Positions 1 to 7,926 are shown, counted from the first letter of the stretch. The stretch: 12,500 bases of DNA from Actinidia chinensis (GCA_009663005.1 VIGQ01000745.1:10001-22500), one strand, 5' to 3'. Program-made: numbers and translations. The notes: generated by a model not told the origin, from the sequence alone.

Positions 1-137
1 AATTTTTATAATATTTTATATTTTATATGTAAAGAATCAATAATATATGGATGATTTTATGTAATACGCATTAATTTTTTTATCATTACTATTTTATCTT
101 TTAATGTAAAATAACATATGATTTAAAAAAATATTTA

Positions 138-305
138 AAGGCCCGTAGTCCAGACCCATGAAGGCGGTGGACAGGTTGGGACCTCATCTGTTGTTTGCTA
201 ATGTACGAGTCCGACCCAATCTGTGACTAGTCAAGTCCATCTAGTCGGCCCAACCCAACCTAGCAAAAAATGAATTGGCCAGGCTTACCGGCCCATTTCA
301 ACCCT
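138..305. repeat. Degenerate GGCCC/ACCCAACC-rich patch
   Basis: This GC-richer island inside AT-rich DNA is built of scrambled short words such as GGCCC, GACCC, CCCAACC and GGCCCA. Such patches are common near the ends of decayed plant DNA transposons, often of hAT type. I see no clear inverted partner within the window and no target duplication, so the class is an inference. The flanks (1-137) are simple AT-rich sequence with nothing recognisable. Confidence 0.35.
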
Positions 306-633
306 TACTTCTAAGCTATAATTTATTGTTAAAATAATATTAGAATATGGGATATAATTTTTATTTATTTAGGACCAAAAAAGAATTTTAAAAACTGGAA
401 AACAAACTAAGTCTTATTAAACGCTAATTGAAAATTTTTAATGTGATTTTTAAATAAATAATGTGAAAATAAATTCAATAATACCCGCGGGCAAATCATA
501 AAAAAGAGGTAGTAACGGGACTCGGTCACTTATTTAACTTAGAAAATCCCCAACGCACATCAACAGCTGGTACTGTTATTGATTGTTGTGGTCAGCGCGC
601 GTCTATCGCCTTTCAAAAACGTATGTAATGGAA
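306..633. other. AT-rich intergenic stretch, nothing recognised
   Basis: No ORF of note, RNA gene or repeat structure is visible here. A short GC-rich word, CCCGCGGG, at about 484-491 is the only compositional oddity. Confidence 0.5.
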
Positions 634-924
634 TTATATCAAAGGAAACAATGTTTTGATCACTTTTTCACAATAAGCTTAGCGGAAATGATTGTTACAC
701 ACCCAATAGGTTACCACACCGCTGAGGTGAATGTGGGCTCCACCCCACTTAACTCCATTTAAAAACATTGGAATTTTTAAAGAAAAGTGCTCTGATGTGC
801 GTCAGAACTAAGTGAAGGAGGAAAAGAGGGAGACGAGAGGAGGCATCTCTTAACTGCGGCGACTCAACCCTCCCCCAACGTCTCTCCATGAAAACGGACG
901 CCCAATCGAAGAAGACAATCGATT
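634..924 (+). repeat. Left inverted arm of the MULE-like block
   Basis: Read on the plus strand, this arm matches the reverse complement of about 5889-6150. Shared anchors, in the same order, are ATATC at the outer side, TTGAT, AAGCTTAG/AAGCTGAG, AATAGG(G)TTAC, ATGTGGGC, AAGTGCTCTRATGTG, AGAACTA.GTGA and, at the inner side, AATCGAAGAAGA..ATCGATT (904-924). I judge identity at very roughly 65-75% with small gaps; the left arm carries about 45 extra bases around 840-885. An ATG at 889 opens a short reading frame across the inner anchor, but it lies inside the repeat and I do not call it a gene. Confidence 0.6.
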
Positions 925-1156
925 ACAACTCGACGCCGTACCAGCCTACCAAGTATCTCTCTCACTCCTCTCTCAATTTTCGGATTAGTGGTTATTTCTC
1001 GAAAATAGGGTTCCAATGTGGAGGGATTAGATTCATCTCGTTGATTTGATTCGAATTGAAAACCGATTTTTTTGGGGACATTCGTGATTGAGGGATGACA
1101 AGCTGCACCTCAAGTTTTGTAGAATAATTCAAGTGTAATATTCCAATCTTGATTCA

Positions 1157-1379
1157 AGGAGACATCGAACTGTTTCGGCCTGAGCCTGTCGATTGGATCA
1201 CTAGCCACCACATCGTACGTGGAAGCTCTCAACGGATGGATGCAGAACTGCATCTTGCAACCCCAGAAGATACAAGAGCTAAAGGGCATCTCCCTCGCTA
1301 GGTTCGGGCACTAGCCGCATTGGACCTGTACGCGATTGAGTCAGCTGGAATTAAATCTCTTACATCCGATGACAGTTTA
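1157..1379 (+). pseudogene. DUF632-family protein, C-terminal fragment (pseudogene)
   Basis: Conceptual translation in shifting frames gives hallmarks of the plant DUF630/DUF632 family (nuclear or plasma-membrane proteins with a bZIP-like region; relatives include NITRATE REGULATORY GENE 2). In order I read DIEL, VDWITSH, then TSYVEALNGWMQNCILQPQ (about 1210-1266), then RAKGHLPR-stop-VRALAALDLYAIE, then SAGIKSLTSDD. The family pattern is a Trp-Ile segment, SYVEALNGWLQNCILQPQ, a basic PRR stretch, a CRDW-like motif and SAGIK. At least three single-base frameshifts (near 1170, 1185 and 1208), another at about 1267-1274 and an in-frame TAG at 1299-1301 make it non-functional. Only about 75 residues of a protein usually 600-900 residues long are present. 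An acceptor-like CAAG|GAG precedes it at about 1157-1160, suggesting capture from genomic DNA rather than cDNA, though this is weak. It lies just inside the left arm of the MULE-like block, as expected for a captured fragment. Confidence 0.75.
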
Positions 1380-1989
1380 TTTTGCTTCAGGCCATCATTT
1401 TCTATTTGTAGCTAATTACTAAAAAATTGTTATTTTTATGTTTTGGACAACATTGTGTAAAGAATGAGAGAATTGTATACAGTTTGTGCACGATCAGAAA
1501 GGTATGAAAAAGAATCTTGTATTCGAGTGTGTTTCGTAGATATGATGATGTCTGATGAGACGAGAGACGTCAGGTTAGACAAGAAAAAACAGAGAAAATG
1601 CGTTCAAATTTATTTTTGAAACTAGTCACTTAGCCATCATTTTTTATGTTTGAAAGAAAATGAACTCCCAGGCTTACTATTGGACTTCAATGCAAGCATA
1701 GTAACGTACATATTGTCTTGGCTTCTTGTTTTATTTTTTTTTTTGATAAATTGAAAACGATATGTAACATAATAAAATAAAAAAAAAATTAAGTACCATA
1801 AATAAAAAGTATAAGTAACCATAATAAAAGAAGATGTGCCTAGATGAATCAAAACCTTTTTGATTGCCTTGTGAAATGTCATTGCAGTTACTAATGCGAG
1901 TCAAGGAAAAATCCATCAATTTTTGGAGCCCTTAAGTCGCAAAAGTTTTACAATGTTTTAGCAAAGGTTAGTCTGTTTTCGTAAAGGTT
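1380..1989. other. AT-rich filler, nothing recognised
   Basis: Long A and T tracts (for example 1733-1745 and 1781-1789) and short meaningless ORFs only. If the FAR1-type pseudogene on the minus strand had a 3' end, its untranslated region could fall here, but no signal proves it. Confidence 0.4.
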
Positions 1990-2288
1990 TCCTCTGATGA
2001 AGCCTTCTTGTTCCAAAAATCCACCAGGGCAATATCTTTCTTTCTTGGATAGTTCAGATCCTCGAGCTTGTGAGAAGTTCAGGAGTGTCCACTACAGGTG
2101 ACTTCAATTTCACCTATTGCATCCTTCTTGGTTGACTGGAGTTTAGGAGTGTCCACCACTGGTGATTCAATTTCTATCCCTTTGTCAGTGGAAACATCCT
2201 TCCTCGGCCAAGTCAACTGTTTTAGGTCTATTGGCATGATAAATTGTGATAATAAAGTTCCAAGGGAATGGATTGAGTGATGGTCCAC
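1990..2288 (-). pseudogene. Unrecognised broken coding remnant with internal repeat
   Basis: On the minus strand a 69-codon ORF (2288-2079) contains two related units, LKQLTWPRKDVSTDKGIEIE then SPVVDTP, and KLQSTKKDAIGEIEV then TCSGHS. A degenerate third unit (YPRKKDIALVDFW) follows after a stop at about 2076-2078. The repeat is also visible in DNA: AGGAGTGTCCAC...GGTGA..TTCAATTTC occurs at 2081 and again at 2145. A repeat that reads consistently in one protein frame suggests this was once coding on the minus strand, downstream of the MULE transposase remnant. I do not recognise the family; it may be the divergent C-terminal tail of the FAR1-type protein or an independent captured exon. Confidence 0.35.
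2081..2223. repeat. Two-copy tandem repeat (about 64 and 79 bp)
   Basis: Copy 1 is 2081-2144 and copy 2 is 2145-2223. They share AGGAGTGTCCACYAC.GGTGA, TTCAATTTC, CATCCTTC.T.GG and a closing GTTT/TTTT; copy 2 has about 17 extra bases in the middle. The period is a multiple of neither a codon nor a nucleosome, but on the minus strand both copies stay in one frame through compensating length differences. Confidence 0.6.
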
Positions 2289-2644
2289 TTTTAGAGCTAT
2301 GTAATTTAATTAGGCAACAGTTTTTCCAAATGAGGGGTGTTAATTCTGACAAATCTAAAAATCAAGGGAGCCATAGGATTTTCTGTCTAACAAAGTTTTG
2401 TCACAAGCACAGTGGGAAGAGCTTTTTCTGGAAAGAAAGAGAACTAAAAAAGGGGGGCACATATAATGACCTCCTCTGGTATGAATAACTTGCATATCCC
2501 CATGCTATATATGCTATGCACACGGATAAATTTTATATACATTCAAAAAGTATCAAAAAGAAATTCATTACAATATTTACCAAAAAAAATTAAAAGAAAA
2601 AATATCTAAAGCACCGAAACCAAACCAAAAAAGCCAGCCCACAT
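2289..2644. other. AT-rich stretch after the transposase remnant, nothing recognised
   Basis: The minus-strand similarity to MULE transposase stops abruptly after the SMNAFF motif at about 2645. The expected C-terminal part with the SWIM zinc finger (CxC..CxH) is not found here, so a deletion or replacement is likely. A short plus-strand ORF (2246-2488) has no family features and I do not support it. Confidence 0.4.
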
Positions 2645-3229
2645 TAAAAAAATGCATTCATACTTTCGCTTCTTTGTGTGGATGACATTCTAACTCAAAA
2701 CATATCTTTAACATAAGCAGGCACCAACCGTTCCTTCTCCAAAATACCAACCAAGTAACATGGTTACGTATAAGGTAGTTTTTTTATGAAACAAATCCCA
2801 TTCATCTTCAAATTCGTTCATTTGTCAATGAATCGTAAGCTGCTGGCGAATATTGGTAAACAATCTTTTTGATAAGATTCGTACTCATCAAAATTTTTCT
2901 GTAGTAACCTTCTTCCATAATATGCCATATGCACCACCGAAGGCGGGGTTAGGAATATATTTGTATAGCATTCCTCATGGTTTGGCATTATCGGTAAGCA
3001 TTACTTTGGAGCAAAACGCCACATGCATCCAACCCAGTCTTAAATAGCCTGAAAATGGACTGTATCCTCATGAAAGATGAGCCCAATCCCAACAATATAG
3101 ATTGCCCATGATGATTCACGCCGACAAAAGGAGTAAAAAGGTACGCGATAGGCAGACTTGTTCACCAGGTACGTTGTGTTCAAATGTCATGACCATTCAC
3201 AAAACTCCGTACCAAGCTTGTCGTACACC
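2645..3229 (-). pseudogene. FAR1/FHY3-type MULE transposase domain, second half of split pseudogene
   Basis: Reading leftwards on the minus strand in shifting frames, the FAR1-related/MULE transposase landmarks appear in order. YDKLG follows the insertion point, TTYLVNK is the stretch after the first catalytic Asp, and YRVPFYSFCRR is followed by HEDTVHF (family pattern: fAPFVGVNHHGQSILLGC.LI..E). Then come KVMLTDNAK with the second acidic residue as TD, RWCIWHIMEE (family RWCLWHIMKK; 2940-2911), a DEYESYQKD segment, an EFEDEW segment, VPAYVKDMF and TQRSESMNAFF (about 2645). Single-base indels and stops separate the blocks, and the FDTTY motif itself is frame-broken at its Asp. The SWIM finger that normally follows is missing. 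FAR1 family members are light-signalling transcription factors domesticated from MULE transposases; given the surrounding inverted arms, an element transposase is as likely as a host gene. Upstream half: 4264-5099. Confidence 0.8.
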
Positions 3230-3232
3230 TTA
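3230..3232. repeat. Target site TTA left of nested element (CTA at 4264-4266 on the right)
   Basis: TTA directly abuts the left terminus and CTA the right terminus. PIF/Harbinger elements duplicate a 3-bp TWA target; one transition would explain CTA. Confidence 0.45.
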
Positions 3233-4263
3233 GGTGATGTTTGGTAATGGTTTCTGTTTTCTCTTTTTTGTGTTGTTAATTTTTGTTTTATTTGTTTAAT
3301 TTTTTTTCAAACAAAAAACTAAAAATTATGTTGTATTCACTTTTTTTAAAACTATTTACAAATAAAATATATTTGGTTTCACCTACTTTAAACTATTTTA
3401 AAAAAAGGTCGGGCGGGACGTGGACGAGAGGGGGGGAGGAGGAGGTGGCAGGGGGAGGAGGAGGAGGTGGTGGATCGGAGGAAGAAGAATGGAAAGAGAA
3501 GAGGGGTGGTTGCGTGGTGGTTGTGTGGGGGTTTTCGATGGAGTGGATGGGGCAAGCGGCGGTGGTGGTGAGGAGGTGGTGGTGGTGGTGATGGAAGGAG
3601 GACCGGGGACGGGACGGTGGATACGGGGGATGGTGGAGGGGGAGGGGGGAGGTGGGAGGTGATGAGGGGGGGGGAGAAGAGGCGGGGTGGTGGTGGGGTG
3701 GTGCGGGAGAATGCGTGGTGGGTAGTGAGAGGGGAGGTGGGGGAGGACCCGGTAGGTGGTGAAGAGGTGGTGTGTGGTGGTTGTGGAGTAGTAGGAGCGT
3801 GGATGGTGCGGTTAGTGGTGGGTAGGGAGTGGTGACGGAGGAGGTGAGGAGGTGGTGGTGGTGGTGAGGAGGTGGAGGGTGGTGGAGGAGGAGGAGGGCA
3901 GTGTGGTGATGGTGGCGGATAGGTCGGTGGTGAGTGGTGGCAGGACGGAAGGGGGAGTGGTGGGTGGAGCGAAGGAGGGACCGGTGGTGATGGTGGTAGT
4001 GGAGGAGTTGCGACGGAGGTGCGGTGGAGGTGGCTGGTGTAGTTGAAAAAAATTTAGAGATAACAAAATTTGTTAAATAAATTTTATAAACAAAATAAAA
4101 ATAACTTTTTCTTATTTTCACTATTTTTCAAAAAATAGTAAAAATGTTTTTTTAACCTATTTGAATTTATTTTTTGCAAAATAAAAACAAGTTTTCTATT
4201 TCCATTAATAATTAAACAAAAACAAACATAAAAAAACAAAATTAAACAGTTACAAATATCACC
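3233..4263. mobile_element. Nested non-autonomous PIF/Harbinger-Tourist-like element
   Basis: The left end reads GGTGATGTTTGGTAATGGTT and the right end, on the reverse strand, GGTGATATTTGTAACTGTTT. T-rich subterminal arms of about 170-220 bp follow on both sides, with further shared words (TTTTGTTT, AACTTGTTTTTATTTTGC-like). Ends starting GG..., a TGTTTGG-type motif and a TTA/CTA flank fit PIF/Harbinger MITEs. The element encodes no transposase. It sits inside the FAR1-type pseudogene: the minus-strand protein similarity runs up to a Phe-Trp-Ala motif at about 4279-4267 and resumes with YDKLG at about 3226, so it inserted after that sequence was in place. Confidence 0.6.
3414..4042 (+). repeat. 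Extremely G-rich, C-poor GGT/GGA simple-sequence core
   Basis: About 630 bp of degenerate GGTGGT, GGAGGA and GGGG words fills the middle of the nested element, with C nearly absent on the plus strand. Runs of three or more G occur dozens of times at short spacing, so G-quadruplex folding of the plus strand is plausible. The low G content of the opposite strand removes stop codons and creates a 242-codon minus-strand ORF (4121-3393) full of Pro, His, Thr and Ser; this is a composition artefact rather than a gene. The sequence probably grew by slippage. Confidence 0.8.
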
Positions 4264-5099
4264 CTAGCTAGCCCAGAATTACATTTCATTAGCTTGTCCT
4301 TTTCATTCAAATCCATGAATAAACAGAAGTTTGCAATTGTCACCTCTCGTTCTCATGAAATAACGATGAATTGCTTCAGCAATCCCCTTCGGACAAGCTA
4401 AGAATAACTGTCGAAAACTTGTCCAAATAATTTCGGCAATCCCTCGTCAAAATATGGAACTGATCAGGTCACCAACTTCAATATGAAGGAGGGCAATCGT
4501 ATTGTTCAACCTGATCCCAGCTTGTTCATTTAATAAAAAGCTTTCTTCGCACCATTTTCATCAAGTGCCATATTGCTCTTAAAAACTCGAGACTTGCAGA
4601 ATTTGTTCATGATTGTGCTCCAACAAACCTGACTTACCCTCCAATTTCCCCTCTTGGTACGAATCCCATTAAGGTGAGCCAGATATTCCCCTTACATTGG
4701 GGACGTGCCTAGTAGGGTTGCATTCCTCTCGGCCTTGGCTTTTCGCCTCTTGAGCATTTGAAGAAGTATATGCTTTTTCAACATTCCATCTTTTTCCTTT
4801 TTTCAAGATCGTTTTAGCCACTTGCCAAACCATTTCTTTAGCAAATCTGGTGTAATACCAAATAAGCTTCTCGGGGTGTCAAATTCCAATCCCATATTAG
4901 GTTCCAAATCTTTCTTCAAAATCCCCATTAGCCTCTTTACAATCAAAACAATCCTTGCTTAATTGACTCATTCGATACTCTTATTTCTCCAATGTCTAAA
5001 CTCCCGACTCTACTTCTTGATCCCATTCAACTGTGAAGACTGGGACAACATATGTCGACGGAACCACTCCGGCGATATAAGAGACGATGGTGAGGGTAA
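4264..5099 (-). pseudogene. FAR1/FHY3-type DNA-binding domain, first half of split pseudogene
   Basis: On the minus strand, in shifting frames, I read KDLEPNMGLEFDTP (about 4917-4876), PEKLIWYYTRFAKEM, KSQGREECNPTR, QCKGNI (the zinc-binding Cys), GNWRVSQVC, LEHNHEQ (4623-4603, the His pair), LLNEQAGIRLNNTIALL and EVG (about 4535-4465). GIAEAIHRYFMR and FMDLNEKDKLMK follow, then a damaged FWA motif next to 4267. This is the FAR1 WRKY-GCM1-type zinc-finger domain followed by the linker to the MULE transposase domain (family: EAI..YF..MQ..N..FFY..D.D...RL.NVFWADARSR). Stops and frameshifts lie between almost every block (for example at GTTTGTTGGAGC near 4625 and after KKAF near 4535). An acceptor-like TCTCAG at about 5105-5100 could have started this exon; no clear initiation codon survives. 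Confidence 0.8.
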
Positions 5100-5703
5100 C
5101 TGAGACATCAACCTACCAGATTAAAAATAAACACAGCACAAAAATTTAACTAATTAACCCAACTAATAAACAAGGGAATTTAAAAGGACAAATGCGACTA
5201 AATTAACTAAAACCTCAAACATTGTTGCACCTTAAATTAACTATAAAATGTTTGTTCTCTGGACGCAATAGCAACAAGACAATTATATTTCCTAATCATA
5301 GGTAGGACCAGCCAATAACAAAGTACCCATTTAGTCGTTCTATCAAATCATTCTTCAAATACATAAACAACCGTTCTCCTTTTTTCAAACACTATCACTT
5401 ATGAATCATAACAAAGTTCTCTTTTTCTCCTCTGCAAATCATTGTATTTTACAGCAAAACAACCCAAGGAATCATCATGGTCAAACTAATCGACAAACCA
5501 AATTACTATCAGAAAAAACCCTAACCTAAAATCAATCCATCTTAAATAAAATAAAATTTTTCCGTGAACAAAGGTGCATCAAAAACTGGTTGCAAGGAAC
5601 GTAAATTAGGAATTTGTAGTACATTTGGGTCTCAATGGATAGATCAAACAACAAAAAAGCACAAAAAAAAATTGGCACATTGATGGAAAAAACTTGTGAT
5701 TAC
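5100..5703 (-). other. Intron-like AT-rich stretch of the FAR1-type pseudogene
   Basis: On the minus strand a donor-like AATAG|GTAATC lies at 5704/5703 and acceptor-like TCTCAG ends at 5100. The interval has no coding signal and is A/T-rich, as plant introns are. FAR1-related genes and MULE transposase genes often carry an intron near the 5' end. This is inference from splice-site words alone; the interval could equally be non-coding element DNA. Confidence 0.35.
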
Positions 5704-5888
5704 CTATTGAAGAATATGTGAGCGATGACAGAGAAGGAGAAAGATCGATTAAAGAGACCGAAAGAGGGAGCTTTCAATTGCAAAGACCAGACAAATGGAT
5801 AAGAGAAAGAGAGATGTATGTGGATAATTCTATTAGCTCTGGAATCAAGATGTGAAGAAATGAGGACTGGAATCAATTGAAAGTGCAA
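5704..5888 (-). other. Leader-exon-like sequence of the FAR1-type pseudogene
   Basis: On the minus strand this is CT-rich (CATCTCTCTTTCTCTTATCC, TTCTCCTTCTCTGTC), as plant 5' leaders are, and it ends in a donor-like AG|GTAATC. It lies between the right inverted arm and the broken DNA-binding domain. A 62-codon ORF here (5888-5700) resembles no family I know and is probably fortuitous. Confidence 0.35.
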
Positions 5889-6150
5889 AATCGATCATCT
5901 TCTTCGATTTTTTTTGAACTGGATCATCTTCCCTTTCTCCTTCTTTCCCTGCTCACGTAGTTCTAGTCTCACATTAGAGCACTTTTTTCTTCAACATTGT
6001 AGTTTTTTTTAAATTGGGGGTTAAGGTGAGTGGGCCCACATGCCCAGTAATCGAGGGTGTAACCCTATTAGGTATGTAAAACCCTAAAGGGTGTTGTATG
6101 TATCCTTTCTCAGCTTGGATGCATCAAGACGCTATCTATCGGGATATCTT
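5889..6150 (-). repeat. Right inverted arm of the MULE-like block (putative promoter)
   Basis: This is the reverse-complement partner of 634-924. It includes AAGTGCTCTAATGTG, ATGTGGGC, AATAGGGTTAC and the inner anchor 5889-5909. It lacks the 45 extra bases of the left arm but has an added ACACCCTTTAGGG-like copy outside. An AAACCCTA telo-box-like word is present on the minus strand at about 6077-6086. In MULEs the terminal inverted repeats drive transposase transcription inward, which would fit the minus-strand order here. Confidence 0.6.
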
Positions 6151-6943
6151 ATCTGTCGGCAGTGGAAGGGAAGGGTGAGATGGATGTGATTGGACTCTAA
6201 TGGTATGCGAGTACGTGTGGTGACTTTAGTACCTAAATATTGTGAATTTGGGATTTAAAATTTAATGATTTGTTTTATTACATTTTGAAGGCTATATTTT
6301 GTTGTGGTAAAAACTACGGAGAGGAAAACAAGCAAAAGTCAGAATATTTGATAATGATCTCAGTATGGACTTTGTTTAGCGATACAAGGAGGAAACAATG
6401 TCATAGTCGGGGTGAGGCCCACTCAAAACCCACTCTGGCGTGGAGATAAGATCGCTATGAATTGACTAGACAAAGCAAACGGGGAAATTGTATAGCACTA
6501 TCTTAAAGAATGCAATTACTTCCTTTTAAAATTATGAGCGGACTTGTAAAAATAGAGATTTCACTAGACATGTGAGAAAATCGCGCGTAATCATCGGGCA
6601 AACTACATAAGAAAGTCATGGCTGAAAATATGGCGTAATGGATGGATATTGCAATGTGGAGGTGTACCCATTTGTACTTGGGAGGGGTAGAAGTGGAGTC
6701 AATCAGGTCCACCTCAGTATGGATAGTGGTCGACAACACCACAAAGTAACATGCATTGGAGACTTGGGATGGCCCTTCAAAGTTGAAACTTTATGCTTCC
6801 TTGAACACCACACTTATAAACCAGTTGTTTCTATTCCCGATTCAATTTCAGAGCCAGAGCATCCTTGCATCAACCGCCATGTCTCACCCCAACCTTTTAA
6901 ATCCAGATCCTCAAGTCCGTTGCAATTACTCGAATGGGGCACC
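6151..6943. other. Unrecognised intergenic DNA
   Basis: No convincing gene. A 126-codon plus-strand ORF starts at 6638, and a nested ATG at 6881 has an ACCGCCATG context and a TTATAAA word about 65 bp upstream, but neither shows family motifs. A minus-strand ORF (6742-6503) contains a LPDDYARF string without supporting neighbours. Confidence 0.4.
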
Positions 6944-7234
6944 TCAGTGTGCACTATTCTTAATTTTTCCCACCGAGACGTCGACATTCAACGGCCCATA
7001 AGTACAAACTTGAACTGATGGGTCTTGTTTGTGGCAATAATTACAAAATGCGCCTTGGCAGTCAACGTCATCGGATTGCTTTGGCGTGATGAGCTCGAGT
7101 GTGGTGATTGTTGAGACTCCTAATGCAGAAGTTGGGCAGAGAGTCGTGGACGAAGGAAGAGGATAGGAGCCTCTAACGCACAAAGAAACTAGAATGATGC
7201 AACTGGCAGACGAGGGGAAGCGTAGGCCTAGCAC
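6944..7234 (-). pseudogene. Unrecognised ORF with a degenerate zinc-knuckle-like motif
   Basis: This 96-codon minus-strand ORF contains, at about residues 63-76, CNYCHKQDPSVQVC. The spacing C-x2-C-x4-P-x4-C equals a retrotransposon Gag zinc knuckle (C-x2-C-x4-H-x4-C) with Pro in place of His. Copia-type Gag knuckles often read C.YC...GH....C, so a Gag remnant is possible, but I find no protease, integrase or reverse transcriptase next to it. The preceding part (Leu/Ser/Thr-rich) is uninformative. Confidence 0.25.
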
Positions 7235-7432
7235 AAATCCACAATCACGACATTTTTTTTTGGACCTCCATCGTACACCTATCGGTTTTTAGTAGTGTCT
7301 GGGAGGGGTTGGGAATCCTATGACCATAGTCCCTATGAGTATCGTATTGGAAGGTTTTCGGAGAAGTAAAGTAGCCAGCTAGGGGTTTTGGAAGCTCTAC
7401 GTAGCGACTGGGGGGGCTTGGCAAAGGCGGCA
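7235..7432. other. Unrecognised spacer
   Basis: A T run and a G7 run (7411-7417) are the only notable features. No gene is supported. Confidence 0.4.
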
Positions 7433-7442
7433 TGTTAGAAAA

Positions 7443-7534
7443 AATTTAAATTTGATTGGCATTATCCTTTAATGGCTGCAATTACAAATTTTGGGGGGGG
7501 GGAATTTGAATTGACATTATCATCACATTATGGA
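7443..7534 (+). repeat. Imperfect direct repeat around a G10 run
   Basis: AAATTTGATTGGCATTATCC...AATGG (about 7447-7475) recurs as GAATTTGAATTGACATTATC...TATGG (about 7502-7534), period about 58. A run of ten G (7493-7502) lies between. Upstream-region repeats of this sort are common in LTR U3 segments. Confidence 0.5.
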
Positions 7535-7628
7535 GAGGTTAATTGATTGCGTTACAAAAGAATAAGCAGTAATTTAACACAAATTATGAATCATCAATTT
7601 ATATAATGAATGATAATGCTCCACTTCC

Positions 7629-7636
7629 TATATAAA
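7629..7636 (+). promoter_or_regulatory. TATA box
   Basis: TATATAAA in the context CCTATATAAAGTC is a close match to the plant consensus. A start site would be expected near 7660. No ORF of substance follows; it may be the relic promoter of the LTR-like sequence. Confidence 0.45.
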
Positions 7637-7885
7637 GTCATTCTCTCCTTGTTTTAAGTTAGACAAACAAGATACAATATTTGAGAGCACACACACTTCA
7701 AGAGAGAGTTTTTCTTTTAACTTTTTTGTCTCTCCATAAGAGATTAAAAACACTGTGAGTTCGACGGGCGATTAGTGCGGTGCAACACGATTCGAAAATA
7801 TGTTTTATGGACTCAACGCACGCCGTGAAGGACGAAAATTTTATGTTGTTTTGTTTCTGTTCTGTTCAAACCAGTTTTTTAAAAA

Positions 7886-7891
<6 letters not shown>

Positions 7892-7922
<31 letters not shown>
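7892..7922. repeat. (TA)n microsatellite
   Basis: An uninterrupted alternating TA tract of about 15 units follows an AAAAACTATAT lead-in. Confidence 0.95.

Positions 7923-7926
<4 letters not shown>

Larger units (their letters stand above)
634..6150 (-). mobile_element. Decayed Mutator-like element (FAR1-type MULE) with captured gene fragment
   Basis: The block is bounded by two diverged inverted arms (left about 634-924, right about 5889-6150). It contains, on the minus strand, pieces of a FAR1-type zinc-finger domain and a MULE transposase domain in the correct order. On the plus strand near the left arm is a fragment of an unrelated host gene family (DUF632). Long terminal inverted repeats carrying promoter-like sequence, a FAR1-like transposase and captured host fragments are together typical of MULEs and Pack-MULEs. 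The exact outer ends and the 9-10 bp target duplication could not be found, so the limits are approximate. The alternative is an ordinary FAR1-related pseudogene whose promoter region happens to share an inverted repeat with sequence 5 kb away. It is interrupted by a younger element at 3233-4263. Confidence 0.5.
7433..7868 (+). mobile_element. Possible solo LTR
   Basis: The stretch begins TGTTAG and can end at CTGTTCA, giving TG...CA ends 436 bp apart. It holds upstream repeats, a good TATA box (7629-7636) and a downstream leader-like sequence with CTCTCC and CACACAC words, the layout of a plant Copia-type LTR. Against it: flanking 5-mers (CGGCA and AACCA) do not match, no Met-tRNA primer-binding site follows, and no second copy is in the window. 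The ends are a guess; the promoter-like organisation is what I actually see. Confidence 0.3.

Noticed and set aside
889..960. ATG-started 5' exon-like ORF (MKTDAQSKKTIDYN...)
   Set aside because: It looked like a gene start with a leader, but the AATCGAAGAAGA..ATCGATT part is shared with the other inverted arm at 5889-5909, so it belongs to the terminal repeat. I recognise no protein family.
3393..4121. 242-codon minus-strand ORF, the longest in the window
   Set aside because: It is a Pro/His/Thr/Ser low-complexity translation of the G-rich core. The strand is nearly free of G, which removes most stop codons, and the ORF starts and ends in the AT-rich arms of the nested element. Overlapping plus-strand Gly/Val ORFs have the same cause.
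6638..7018. 126-codon plus-strand ORF and nested ATG with good context at 6881
   Set aside because: No motif, no similarity I recognise, and it overlaps an equally weak minus-strand ORF.
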